Of a DNA stretch of 64,000 bases, positions 35,169 to 46,300 are shown in pieces. This DNA comes from Fistularia commersonii (Eukaryota > Chordata > Actinopteri > Syngnathiformes > Fistulariidae): NCBI GenBank assembly GCA_037954325.1, contig JBBMNZ010000001.1, positions 15,024,758-15,088,757 on the forward strand, written 5' to 3'. Each line of letters opens with the position of its first letter. Position 1 is the stretch's first letter. The notes beneath the pieces were generated by a model that worked only from the letters and a program-made list of their open reading frames with translations, was not told the origin of the DNA and searched no databases. Position numbers and translations under genes: made by a program.

Positions 35169-35840
35169 ATAAAAATAGTAATTTAATTTTGTTGTTTGGT
35201 CCGTACCAACACAAACATATGCACGTAAGACACACACCAATTCATTACACATCCACATATGAGGGGATTATTAATTAAAGCTGTGGAGATGACTGCAGAG
35301 TAAATTATTCAACAGTGGTGGACGGTTTGGAATACAATTTCTGTTTGTCAGTGTGAGATATTGCTGTTACTGGCCCAGTATGAATTCTGTCAGCATGTCC
35401 GACTGCGTGCTGCTAATAGTGGCTGTGCTATCATCATTGTGGCACCCCACAGCTCTAAAAGGCCAATGACAGACTAGACTAGAATAAGAAATGTACCTGT
35501 AAAGAATGTGACTGCAACAATCAAACTGTAATCACTTGTGGTACCAGGCAGAGAGTAGATAAACCAGGGCAGTGGTACCTGACAAGGTGCTGACAGATAC
35601 TCTGCATTGCTCCAAACCCCATCCCGGTGATTTGTCACTTTACTGACACCATTGTGTCACCACCTCATGGAGAAAATAAAATATGACTGAAACATGTCCG
35701 GGACAAAGAAATGTCAAATAATAATATGGTCCAACTTCAAAAAATATGTAATTGCTTAACAGAGAAGATCTCAGTTGGTTTCATTTCGTCCGTCAACAGT
35801 CATGTTGCTCATTTGGAGAGGCCCTCAGGAGCAAAAGACA
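35169..35840. other. Non-coding stretch, no gene seen
   Basis: Unique sequence with no recognisable element up to the hexamer array. Confidence 0.45.
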
Positions 35841-35984
35841 TAAGAATAAGAATAAGAATAAGAATAAGAATAAGAATAAGAATAAGAATAAGAATAAGAA
35901 TAAGAATAAGAATAAGAATAAGAATAAGAATAAGAATAAGAATAAGAATAAGAATAAGAATAAGAATAAGAATAAGAATAAGAA
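35841..35984. repeat. (AAGAAT)n hexamer microsatellite, about 24 copies
   Basis: A near-perfect hexamer array. All six frames through it give open dipeptide repeats (IR, NK, LF), which explains apparent ORFs there. It abuts a Rex1-type 3' UTR and so is probably an expanded retrotransposon 3' tail. Confidence 0.95.
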
Positions 35985-36200
35985 CAACTTTATTTATCCC
36001 GAAAGAAATTGTTGTGCCAGAGTTTCAAGTAAAACATAACAATAATAGATAAAAGTAGGAAGGAGGGAGAATAAGAAATACAAATTAAATATAAAGTGTG
36101 AAAGTTAAGGCTATAAAGTGTTTTAAGGTCTTGAAAAGTACAAAGCTTTGAATATTCCCTTCGGCTGAAGGAAGATAATAATTTCATAATTTCAAGCTTA
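35985..36200 (-). mobile_element. Rex1-type LINE 3' UTR fragment
   Basis: AACAACTTTATTTATCCCGA and AAGAAATTGTTGTGCC, next to a short-repeat array, match the usual start of a minus-strand Rex1-type 3' UTR. The rest (to about 36200) is A-rich and lacks coding sequence. Family assignment is tentative. Confidence 0.5.
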
Positions 36201-36739
36201 AACCTGCACATACATTCACACTATCAGTAAAACAATCTGATTTGTGGTTGTGATTAAAATACTCCTCATATTGCCCAGGAGTTTATGTCACTTGAGTGAA
36301 AGCAAATTTGGGGTTGCTGCTTGCCTTTGCTCACACACTCATATAGAGTTAAACAACAATGCAGGCTCTGATACGCAGATGGCGTCACATCCACTTTTCT
36401 GTGTACATTTGTTGTCCTCTTTCATTTACTTTCTTACATTCTGGCTCTGCTTACTTGGTTGTACAGTGTATACGGGGTTTAATTAGTATAAGTATTATAT
36501 TTTTAATGCAGCATCAGGGCGACACAGGCCAGTGTCTCCCTGAGTCAGCCTCAGGGGGACACAGACCAGTTTCTGCCAGAGCCAGTCCCAAGGCCAGAAA
36601 AATCCGGAAGGGCGTCTGGCGTAAAACTTTGCCAAAACCAAATATGCAAATCAAACCTAATAATCTCACACCGGATCGGTTGAGGCCCAGGTTAACAATT
36701 GCAATTGGTACCAATGGAAACTGGGCTACAGTCGATCGA

Positions 36740-37373
36740 AGAAGGAGAGGAGGAATGTCGTTGGAATGGCGTTGACAGTAAGAGAAATGGAGTTGGAGTA
36801 ATCTTGAAGGAGGAGTTTGTAAGGAATGTTCTGGAGGTGAAAAGAATATCAGATGGACTTATTATGAATCTGAAACTGGAAATTGAAGGTGTGATACTCA
36901 ATGTTGTTAGTGGCTATGCCCCATAGGTGAGATGTAGGTTGGAGGAGAAGGAGAAGTTCTGAAATGAGTTAGATGAAGTGATGCAGAATATCACCAGGGA
37001 TGTGACAGTGGTAATTGGTGCAGACGTCAATGGACATGTTGGTGCAGGCAGTAGAGGTGATGAAGAAGTGATGGGCTGATTTGGTATCCAGGATAGGAAC
37101 ATAGAGAGAGAGATGGTGGTAGACTTTGGAAAAAGGATGGAAATGGCTATAGTGACCCTTTTTTTCCAGAAAAGACAGGAACACAGGGTCACTTATAAGA
37201 GCGGAGGGAGGAGCACGCAGGTAGACTATATCTTGTACAGACAAGGTAATCTGAAAGAGATCAGTGACCACAAAGTAGTTGTAGGCGAGAGTGTAGCCAG
37301 ACTGCATGGGATGGTGGTTTGTAGGATGACTCTAGCTCAAAAGGACAAAGGAAGAGCACAGAGCATTATATGA
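36740..37373 (+). pseudogene. RTE endonuclease remnant
   Basis: Reading GVDSKRNGVGVILKEEFVRNVLEVKRISDG, then LEIEGVILNVVSGYAP, VVIGADVNGHVGAGSRGDEEVMG (GADFNGH in relatives) and VTYKSGGRSTQVDYILYR, ending DHKVVVGESVARLHGMVVCRMTL. This is the C-terminal two-thirds of the EEP endonuclease. At least three in-frame stops interrupt it (after SGYAP, after KF and after EEVMG). The N-terminal part, with FNIGTMTGKGR as in the other copy, is deleted. Confidence 0.8.
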
Positions 37374-37506
37374 TTTTCAGGAAGGAGTTGAGTAAGGCAA
37401 GACAGAGATGGAAAGGATGTAAAGCAGGTCTGGGGGATTAAGGATAGAGAGGGAAATGTATTGACGGATGCTAGAAGAGTGATGGAAATAGTACTTTAAA
37501 GAGCGG

Positions 37507-38430
37507 ATGAATGAGGAAAATGAAAGAAACAGATGGATAGAAGAGGTGACTATTATAAATCACAAAGTAGCAGGGATTAGTAAAAGTGAGGTGACAAAGG
37601 CATTGAAGAGGATGAAGAGTGTAAAGGCAGTTGGTCCTGATGATATACCTGTGGAGGTATGGAAGATCAAGAGGACAGAGGCAGCGCAGAGGACCAAGTG
37701 GTGGAACCTGAAAAGGGAGGAGTGTTGTATGATTTTCAGGGAGGAGTTGAGAAAGGCTCTGGGTGGTCAGGGAGAGCTTCCAGATGGTTGGACAATGACA
37801 GCTTATGTTATCAGAGAGAAAGGTAGGAGAGTGCTTGGTGTATCAGTAATAAAATGAAGTGAGGAAGGTGTTGAAGAGGATGAAGAGTGGAAAGGCAGTT
37901 GGTCCTGATCATATACCCATGGAGGTATGGAAGTGTCAAGGAGAGGCAGTGGTAGAGTTTCTTGCTAGATTATTTAACAGGATCTTAGAGAGTGAGAAGA
38001 TGCCCGAAGAATGAAGAAGTGTGATAGTGCCCATTTGTAAGAATAAGGGAATTGCGCAGAATTGCGGTAACTATAGAGGGATGAAGTTGATGAGCCATAC
38101 AATGAAGTTATTGGAAAGAGTAGTGGAAACTAGACAGAGCAGAAGTCAGCATTTGTTCGCAGTAATTTGGCTTCATGCCTAAAAAGAGTATTACAGATGC
38201 AGTATTTGCTTTGAGAATGCTAGAGAAGTACAGAGAAGGCCAGAGGGAGCTACATTGTTTTTTTGTAGACTTAGGAAAAGCATACGACAGGGTCCCAAGA
38301 GAGGAACTCTAGTATTGTATAAGGAAATCTGGAGTGGCAGAGACGGATGTTAGACCGGTGCAGGACATGTATGCTAGCTGTGAGACAGTGGTGCGGTGTG
38401 CTTTAAGGGTACCAGAGAAGTTCTGTTCCT
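37507..38430 (+). pseudogene. RTE reverse transcriptase, N-terminal and palm remnants with internal duplication
   Basis: First segment: MNEENERNRWIEEVTIINHKVAG, then ALKRMKSVKAVGPDDIPVEVWK (to about 37665). It is followed by IKRTEAAQRTKWWNLKREECC through RRVLGVSVIK and a stop, a block that in the family precedes the RT. Then a second KRMKSGKAVGPDHIPMEVWK (about 37868-37930) leads on through FNRILESEKMPEE and NYRGMKLMSHTMKLLERVVE. DLGKAYDRVPREEL corresponds to motif A. Frame changes are frequent. The order is not that of an intact element and implies recombination or template switching. Confidence 0.8.
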
Positions 38431-39117
38431 ATGAAAATCTAGAGAGGTGGAGGTATGCGCTGGAAAGGAGAGGAATGAAAGTTGGTTGCAGCAAGACAGA
38501 ATATATGTGTGTGAATGAGAGGAACCCGGCTGGAACGGGGAGGCTATAGGGAGTGGACATCAAGAAGTTGGAGGCTTTCAAGTACTTAGGGTCAATAGTC
38601 AAGAGTAGTGGAGAGTGTGGAAATGAAGTAAAGAAACAGGTTCAAGCAGGTTGGAATGGGTGGAAAAAAGCGTCAGGGATACTATACGATAGAAAAATAT
38701 CAGCCAGAATGAAAGGAAAGTTGTACAAGACAGTGGTGAGGCCAATGACGCTGTATGGTTTGGAGACAGTGGCACTGAAGAAAAGACGGAGCAGAGCTGG
38801 AGATCGCAGAGAGGAAGATGCTGAGGTTCTCTTTGGGAGTGACAAAGATAGATAGGATCAGGAATGAGTCAATCAGAGGAACAGCACATGTTAGATGTTT
38901 TGGAGAGAAGGTCAGAGAAGCCTGGCTTAGATGGTTCGGTCATGTACAGAGGAGGAATAGTGAATATATTGGTAGACGGATGCTGGAATTGGAGATGCCA
39001 GGCAGGAGTTCTAGTGGAAGACCAAAGAGAAGATTTATGGACGTAGTGAGAGATGATATGAAGGTAGTTGGTGTGAGAGAGGGGGATACAGAGAATAGGG
39101 TTGGATGGAAATCTTAA
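38430..39117 (+). pseudogene. RTE reverse transcriptase, thumb and C-terminal remnant
   Basis: It begins ENLERWRYALERRGMKVGCSKTEYMCVNERNPAGT directly after sequence that should precede motif C, so FADD is deleted at about 38425. Then follow MDIKKLEAFKYLGSIVKSSGECGNEVKKQVQAGWNGWKKASGI and KMKGK-like YKTVVRPMTLYGLETVALKKR. After a frameshift comes LRFSLGVTKIDRIRNESIRGTAHVRCFGEKVREAWLRWFGHVQRR, ending GRPKRRFMDVVRDDMKVVGVREGD. Confidence 0.85.
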
Positions 39118-39165
39118 TTTGCTGTGGTGACCCCTGAAGGGAAATGCCGAAAGGACAGAAGTCAC

Positions 39166-41439
39166 TGCTTGGATGCAAAGAAAGAATAATGGTTATGAAG
39201 TGCATATTTGTATTTGGATTTTTTTTTTCAGCTTTACATCTTGCCGCCTCAAGATAATATATCAAAATAAATCAAATGTTCATGAGTGCAAAGTTCACAT
39301 ATAATTATTAAATTTAATGAGATAGAGGGCCATATAATAATACAGGCATAATATTGGTGATATTATAATACTTAATAAATTAGTTTGTTATGCTGTTCTA
39401 AATAAGTGAATGAAATTCACAGGGGTTAATTAATGTGCTTAACTTCGTAATAATTTCTGCAACCTCTATTTTTGTAAATTTAAAAATAAACGTAATAATT
39501 CTTATGATTATTGTTATGCTTGACATTTATTAACACCAAATATTGTTAAGGATCCTTTAAGACCTCAATAAGATTGTCTCACCAATTCACACTTACCAAA
39601 AGCAATTTTGCATGAAGAGACACTTATTATTGAGGAAGAGTTTGGAAGACATGCAAAACTGCTGATTTAAAGCAATTTCACAGTCTGGATGTTCCTCAAG
39701 CACTCAATTTTCTGTAATTTATATATTTATCATAGAACAAGACAGGAACAAGTCATAGCTGAGCGGAGCTAATGTCAGCAACATGTTGGTCTGAAGATGG
39801 GCGGCCGGCAGCAGAGCAACACATCACACTCCATATTGATTTAAACAAAAAAAATGAGAAAAGTGTGAGACATGAAAAGAAGTTATTGATCTTTCCTGAA
39901 ATCACGCTGATTAAAGTATAGGCAGGAAGGGAGGTCAATAAAGCCTCACTGATGAAAGCATCCTTGTAATTCCAGGGTGTGGAACGACTATAATTCATCA
40001 GCAAGAAGATTGAACAAATATGTACTGTACAACAACTTATTAGACACAACATTCTTTAATATAAGGCAGCACAACTTGCACAGCCTGATAAGCCCGAAGA
40101 CATGATTCAAAACCTGAAAGATTATATCTGGCTCAAATGATGTGGCCGTACAGTTTCTTTGTTCTTTAATTTTTACCTTGAAAGAAAATCCAGAACAAGG
40201 ACCTCCAGGGTTGGGATCAAAGCTGGTTTTATGCAGCAGGCAGTCAACTGTAAAACAGTGTGCCTCGGGACTTATCCGGGCTTAGAGTGGAGAAATAACT
40301 CCCTTCTCTAAATGGCATGCGATGGAAATGGAAAGAAGCCTTTAATGGGAAAAAAAAGTTAAATAGAAAATAAAATGAAATGAGATGATGAAATGAAATG
40401 AGATTTGGGAGTTAGGTTATAAAATGCAATTGGAATTTCAAGCTAGCTAGGAAAAAAAAAGGTGTCTAAATATGAATTGTATGTTTAAAAAAAACAACAA
40501 CATATTAACACCATACAATAGAGACTAATCAATTACTTTACAGAAAATGTTGGTCTCATCACAGTTAATGTGTGCAAAATACATGCAAAACCTTACATTT
40601 CTGAGTACTAAGCAACTGAGTAGACAGCTTATAGTTTCTAAACTATCTCAACAAATATTAATTTGCAGGGATCGAAGCATGTTACCAAGAGATTATTTGC
40701 TAATCAGCGCAAAATGCTAAAGCAAATCCAGCAGTCACTGGAATGGCTCTATTGGGGTGTGCAGTCAAACCACACAGTGATCAATAAGGTTGTAAGCATG
40801 CATTTAAATCACCTAGCTCCTCTGTTCTTTGTGCAAACATACACGGGAAAGAGAAAGACAGCAATACATAGTGCAGTCAGTGTTTTCTCAGCTGGGCCTC
40901 GGATTTTAAACAATAATGACTTTTTAATGTGGACCTGTGATTACATTGTCACAGTGAAATATGGCTTTTCTTGACCGCATTGGAAATGAGGGCCTAAACG
41001 TGAATTACTACACAGGCATAGATTACAGCAGAGCACCAGGTGAGGCAATCTTCATAAATTCAAATCTAATCTTAACAGACCCCGCAGTGTCAGCCGGCGG
41101 AGGACTTCACTGAGGAAGGCCGGAGGAGACGGAGCCCAGCGCGAAGCCCTCTCACCCAAGTCAAAAGAGAGCATGACCAAGCACTGAGAAAAACATTGGC
41201 AATTATGAGATAAACATTCCCTTCTTGCAGTTTGAGGTAAATAACACAATTTGATCACTCCAATCTCATGTCGGCGTAAAGCTAACTGTAAAACCTGTGG
41301 CTGTGACTAATAACTAAACCAGGAATTTTTCTGAACTTAATACTAACTGGCTTGATGAGAATCAGAAGAGAGATATACGTTATTGAGGAGCCATAGTCAG
41401 AGACTTTGAAAGAAACTAAAAGATTAAAAAAGTAATAAT
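39166..41439. other. Spacer between two inverted RTE copies, non-coding
   Basis: A+T-rich unique sequence; small ATGAAATGAGATG-type repeats lie at about 40375-40405. A CpG-containing patch at 41080-41160 (GTCAGCCGGCGGAGGACTTC) stands out from its surroundings but matches nothing recognised. Confidence 0.45.
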
Positions 41440-43650
41440 ACTAATCTTCTTCTTCTTCTTTTCCTTTCAGCATTTCTCTTCAGGGGGCGCCACAGGGAAT
41501 TGACCTTTTCAATCTAACCCTATTCTCTGTATCCTCCTCTCACACCAAATAACTTCATATCCTCTCTCACTACATCCATAAATCTTCTCTTTGGTTTTCC
41601 TCTAGACTTCCTGTCCGGCAGCTCCAATTCCAGAACCGTCTGCCAATGTATTCACTATCCCTCCTCTGTACATGACCAAACCATCTAAGCCAGGCTTCTC
41701 TGACCTTCTCTCCAAAACATCTAACATGTGCTGTTCCTCTGATAGACTCGTTCCTGATCCTATCTATCTTTGTCACTCCCAAAGAGAACCTCAGCATCTT
41801 CATCTCTGTGACCTCCAGCTCTGCTTCCTGTCTTTTTGTCATGGGAACTGTTTCAAGGCCATACAGCATCATTGGTCTCACCACTGTCTTGTACACCTTT
41901 CTTTCATTCTGGCTGATTGTCTTCTATCGCATAGTATCCCTGACACTTTTTTACACCCATTACAACCTGCTCCAATCTGCTTATTTACCTCCTTTCCACA
42001 CACCCCAATGTTCTGGACTGATGACCCTAAGTGCTTGAAATCCTCCAACCTCTTGATCTTCACTCCCTGTAGCCTCCCTGTTCCACCCGGGTTCCTCTCA
42101 TTCATATGTATATATTCTATCTTGCTGCAACTAGCCTTCATTCCTCTCCTTTCCATAGCATACCTCCACCTCTCAAGATTTTCCTCAACCTGTACCCTGC
42201 TCTCACTACAGATCACAATGTTATCTGCAAACATAATGATCAATGGAGATTCTTGTCTAACCTCATCTGTCTACCTGTCCATCACACCTTCAAACAAGAA
42301 GGCGCTCAGAGCTGATCCCTGATGGAGTCCCACCTCCAACTTGAACTTCTCTGTTACCCAACAGCACAACTCACCACTGTCTCACAGCTAGCATACATGT
42401 CCTGCACCAGTCTAACATACTTCTTTGCCACCCAAACTTCTTCATACAGTACCAGAGTTCCGCTCTTGGCACCGTGTCATATGCTTTTTATAGGTCGACA
42501 AAACTGCAATGCAGCTCCCTCTGACCATCTCTGTACTTCTCTATTAGCATTCTCAAATCAAATACTGCATCTTTAGTACTCTTTTTAGGCATGAAGCCAA
42601 ATTACTGCTAGCAAATGCTGACTTCTGCTCTCAGTCTAGTTTCCACTACTCTGTCCAATAACTTGATTGTATGGCTCATCAACTTTATCCCTCTATAGTT
42701 ACCGCAATTCTGCACATCCCCCTTATTCTTAAAAATGTGCACCATCACATTTCATTCCTCGGGCATCTTCTCACTCTCCAATATCCTGTTGAATAGTCTA
42801 GCCAGAAACTCGACTGCTACTTCTCCTAGACACATCCATACCTCCATGGGTATATGATCAGGACCAACTGCCTTTCCACTCTTCATCCTCTTCAACACCT
42901 TCCTCACTTCATTTTATTACTGATACACCAAGCACTCTCCTAACTGTCTCTCTGATAACATAAGCTGTCATTGTCCAACCATCTGGAAGCTCTCCCTGAC
43001 CACCCAGAGCCTTTCTCAACTCCTCCCTGAAAATCATACACATACAACACTCCTCCCTTTTCAGGTTCCACCACTTGGTCCTCTGCGCTGCCTCTGTCCT
43101 CTTGATCTTCCTTGTCACCAGTCATCCTACAAACCTCATTCCTATGCTGTCTGTCTCTCACCTACAACTACTATGCAGTCACTGATCTCTTTCAGGTTAT
43201 CTTGTCTATACAAGGTACCTTGTCTATACCTGCGTGCTCCACCCTCCGCTCTTATAAGTTACCCTATGTTCCTGTCTTTTCTGGAAAGAAGTGTTCACTA
43301 CAGCAATCTCTACCTTTTCCTGTCATAGTCCCAATATTGAAAGTCCCTACTCTCAGTCCCAGACTCTTGCCTTTTCCTCTTTTCTCTCTGCTGCCGAACA
43401 CCCCTTCCTCCTCTCTTTCCTTGACCCACAGTAGCCCAATTTCCACTGGTACCCTGTAGATCATGCGTACAAATGGCCATCGTTGTTAAGCCGGGCCTCC
43501 TCCGATCATGTATGAGAATCATAGGTTTGAGACGCATATTTGGTTTTGGCACAAGTAAAGTATTACACCGGATGCCCTTCCTGATGCAACCCTCTGTATT
43601 TATCTGGGCTTGGGACCGGACTTGATGCCCCCACTGAGGCTGCATTGGAT
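41440..43650 (-). mobile_element. RTE-clade LINE, long copy with 5' UTR, internally deleted
   Basis: The low end carries the complement of the GAA-rich tail (CTTCTTCTTCTTC at about 41445). The high end (about 43480-43650) is the 5' UTR, including GGAAGGGCATCCGGTGTAAT and ATGATCGGAGGAGGCCCGGC on the minus strand. In between are an endonuclease start (LGLRVGTFNIGTMTGKGR), the block KIKRTEAAQRTKWWNLKREECC through RRVLGVSVIK, RT segments and the full C-terminal region. Most of the endonuclease is missing. The join RRVLGVSVIK-stop to VLKRMKSGKAVGPDHIP is the same as in the 36510 copy. It lies in opposite orientation to that copy, 2.3 kb away. Confidence 0.9.
41570..42243 (-). pseudogene. RTE reverse transcriptase C-terminal remnant with altered catalytic motif
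   Basis: The first frame starts MIIMFADNIVICSESRVQVEENLERWRYAMERRGMK. Motif C reads FADN (42220-42231), so the second catalytic aspartate is replaced by asparagine. It continues VKIKRLEDFKHLGSSVQNIGVCGKEVNKQIGAGCNGCKKVSGI. After a frameshift the sequence is YKTVVRPMMLYGLETVPMTKRQEAELEVTEMKMLRFSLGVTKIDRIRNESIRG, reaching LRWFGHVQRRDSEYIGRR. The plus-strand ORF of 216 codons over the same bases (41672-42322) is an antisense shadow. Confidence 0.85.
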
Positions 43651-43814
43651 CTAAGACATGAAAAATAAATAAATCAATTATATAAACTATATGACAGTGT
43701 TATGGTCTCGTAAATACATTAAGAAATACAGTTAACAATCACTGTCAGATGGTGATATAATCAAGTTATATTTTATATTTGATAAAAAAAAAAAGTATAT
43801 CATTTTTATATTCC

Positions 43815-43860
43815 TTAATTTTCCCTATTGGGGTCAATAAAGTATTATCTTATCTTAAAC
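43815..43860 (+). mobile_element. LINE 3' tail remnant (TTATC type)
   Basis: TTTTCCCTATTGGGGTCAAT, AAAGTATTATCTTATCTTA is the usual 3' terminus of Rex1/L2-like elements in fish. It is orientated opposite to the tail arrays at 23224 and 35841. The body upstream is not recognisable. Confidence 0.5.
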
Positions 43861-44288
43861 CTACCTAAAACCTACCTAAAAATAACGGTTACTAACGTAT
43901 TTTGATTTTTAAGTATTTCATGGGTCTATAATAGGACCTTGATACCCAGAGTATTATAAGTCTTGATTCAATTTCAAGTGCATTTTCACTTGAAAAAAAT
44001 CACATCAGTAAAACTGTCATGTTTTCGAGTCAAGTTATTGTTGAATATATTCAGCAATAATATTCAACAGTGAGTATATTCAACTCAAACACAATTTGAG
44101 TTGTGTTTATTTGATTTTAAGGCTTTTAAATGAAGTGGATTGATAACATTGTTATTTCCATTGTGAAGTAATTTTCACTCATCTCTGACAGATTTACCTT
44201 ACCAAATGTAAACAAATGATAACTGAATTTGTCAGAATGACGTGTTGGCTCATGTGTAGTAGTTAGACAGAATGATGATGATACATAT
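43861..44288. other. A+T-rich non-coding stretch
   Basis: It includes small inverted repeats of the type AACTCAA...TTGAGTT near 44083-44105. Nothing else is recognised. Confidence 0.4.
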
Positions 44289-44295
44289 CTATATA

Positions 44296-44617
44296 TATCC
44301 ATCCATCCATCCATCCATCTTCTGCCGCTTACCCTGCACTCAGGGTCGGGAGAGTTGCTGGAGCCTATCCCAGCTGTCATCGGGCGAGAGGCGTGGTACA
44401 CTCCGGACTCGTTGCCAGTCAATCACAGGACCACATACAAAGACAGACATCATTCACTCACTCATTTTTCCCATTTTTTTCCAATTAACCCGCTGCAAGT
44501 TGTTAGAATGTGTCAGGAAACCGAAGAACCCGCATGAAACCCACACAGACACAGGGAGAGCATGCAAACTCCACACAGAAAGGTCGAAGAGCTAACTACT
44601 GCACCACCGTATCGCCC
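44296..44617 (-). mobile_element. tRNA-derived SINE, near complete (322 bp), with 7-bp target-site duplication
   Basis: The low end carries (CCAT)n and CTTCTGCCGCTTACCCTGCA, the complement of the GATAAGCGG(...)GATG tail. The high end has the tRNA-like head complement (GCTAACTACTGCACCACCGT). The interior shows GAGCCTATCCCAGCTGTCAT and ACCCACACAGACACAGGGAG. CTATATA flanks the unit at 44289-44295 and 44618-44624. The B box is degenerate in this copy. It is the best-preserved member of the family and is useful as a reference for the copies at 16682, 29909 and 34880. Confidence 0.8.
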
Positions 44618-45959
44618 CTATATAGCATACAATATATAGATATACATATCTTTTTCTTTTTTTTCGCCACTCCTGAAACCCTTGAATTGATTGAAACATA
44701 AATCCCCAGTCACTGAATTGCAGACGTTATTTCAGCATAGACGCCCAATGCTGTTTCCTGTGAAATGCATATCTAGCCCCAGATCATTTGGGATCTCTAA
44801 GCCTTTGTTAGTGCTGAAGCTTTGTTTTCTTCTAGATTTATGATCCTTGCAGGGAGTTGGCAGCAGCTTGTGTGATTACTGCTTACAGACTGATTTATGC
44901 CTCACTTTTAATTATCTGAGGGGGTCTACCGCTTGGTCGTGCCAATACAACCATCCTTTTGGGACCAAGAAGGGGGGAAGAAGCCGTGTCTGGTTGCTTC
45001 CCCCGCCCGTGGTCTGCTGACTGTGGCCTAAGGACGCGACGTTCTCCTGACGTGGTCCCGGTCCTCCCCAGAGCATCAGGCACATTTCTCTGATATTCAT
45101 ACTAGGTGTGGAATGATCAGCGGCTTTATGGAAATATGAGGCCTCTGTCCACCTCTGGACGTGTAACTCTCACACTCCCCAGCGGCCTATAAATTATATG
45201 GTTGTGAGAACCACACAAATCACCTCCCTAAGCCCATCATCTCTTGTTACTCTCTACTTTTTCTTTTTTATGGAGTGCTCTACTGTGAAATTACAACGGG
45301 TAGGTCTCATTTCAGCAACATGCTATTGATTTTTCACAACTCATTGAGTATTCAATTCATACAGTGTTATTGAAAAGTCTATTAGTGCCACTTCTTTGGT
45401 CTTAATTCCAAAATGTAATTGAATAAGTGGCTAGTGAAGTAATTTCATTCACTTGATATATTGCTTAATTGTCATGTCATTTCAATGCAAGGTATAGTTC
45501 ATTTCAGTGGACAGACACGAGTGTTATTAAATCTCTGCAAAGATGTGTATCTCGCACCTGAAGAGAATTAACAGCCTTAGATCGATTTAACTTAGTAAGC
45601 AAAAGAGCTTTTACTGTTCAAAATAAGCATACATTCAACTCAATATGCCAAAGTCCCCTACTTCTGCTTTCTCTTCCATAAGCACTAGTTTAAGCTGTTT
45701 AACCTTGAAGATTCAAACCCATTTTTTTTTTCAACAGTCATATTTGCCTAAAAGGCAGCATTAAAATTCCAACATCTAAATTTTAGCTAAAGTGTAAGGG
45801 GCCCTTTGTGCTGTGCAAAGTATATTTTAAAAAATAATGATCATAACTGACTCGCTGTCTTTGACTGGTGTGTTTTCAAATGATAATGGGAAAATGATAT
45901 GAGACACTTAAAAGGTCCTCGGGATGTTATCAAAGACTGCACACAAAATTATACAAATA

Positions 45960-46300
45960 TCAAAGTTAAAAGTAGCTTTGAAAAGGGCTTATTGCAACCA
46001 GGGCTATTGTCTTTCCTAATTGTTCTTAATGCCCTTCATTAAGTTTTCCCTTTGGGAGTCGGATCTGCTATTTCTGTCTGTTTGGATCTCAATATCAGCA
46101 GTCAGCTTGATTTTCCATTAATCTTCCCATTGTCCTGTAGACCTGCCATGTGTCTCCCTCCAATCCACAGCACTGAGGCCGCTGGTGAGGGTGCATTAAT
46201 AGGCTGATGGAAACAAGGACTGTAATGGGTATTTGTTATTCCTTTGAATGCCATTATCCTTTTCATCCCTGAGGAAATGCCAAGAGTACTCTTATTGTCA
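45960..46300. promoter_or_regulatory. Candidate conserved non-coding element (unproven)
   Basis: The sequence is free of repeats and has words such as TTCCTAATTGTTCTTAATGC, TTGATTTTCCATTAATCTTC and GGTGCATTAATAGGC spaced over 340 bp. No open frame fits a protein. The call rests on texture only. Confidence 0.25.

Larger units (their letters stand above)
36510..39165 (+). mobile_element. RTE-clade LINE, long copy with 5' UTR, rearranged
   Basis: The 5' UTR (about 36530-36730) includes GGCGTAAAACTTTGCCAAAA and CACACCGGATCGGTTGAGGC, shared with the minus-strand copy at 41440-43650. Then come an endonuclease remnant, RT remnants and the C-terminal domain, ending in the family 3' end near 39115-39160 (GTGACCCCTGAAGGG). 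RTE elements encode an EEP endonuclease and a reverse transcriptase in one long frame. Here the first part of the endonuclease and the segment with the catalytic FADD are absent, and one RT-N-terminal segment occurs twice. It is 2.65 kb against about 3.3 kb for a complete element of this type (from memory). It is non-autonomous. Confidence 0.9.

Noticed and set aside
35711..36052. Long frames with IR, NK or LF dipeptide repeats
   Set aside because: They are the (AAGAAT)n microsatellite read in different frames, with no non-repetitive domain.
36969..37307. Minus-strand frames over the RTE endonuclease
   Set aside because: They are shadows of the plus-strand element; their translations have no known resemblance.
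40663..40974. 103-codon plus-strand frame (QIQQSLEWLYWG...)
   Set aside because: No family was recognised, there is no context of other exons, and the length is not unusual for A+T-rich DNA.
41672..42322. 216-codon plus-strand frame, the longest open frame in the window
   Set aside because: It is antisense to the RTE reverse transcriptase on the minus strand, which carries the recognisable motifs.
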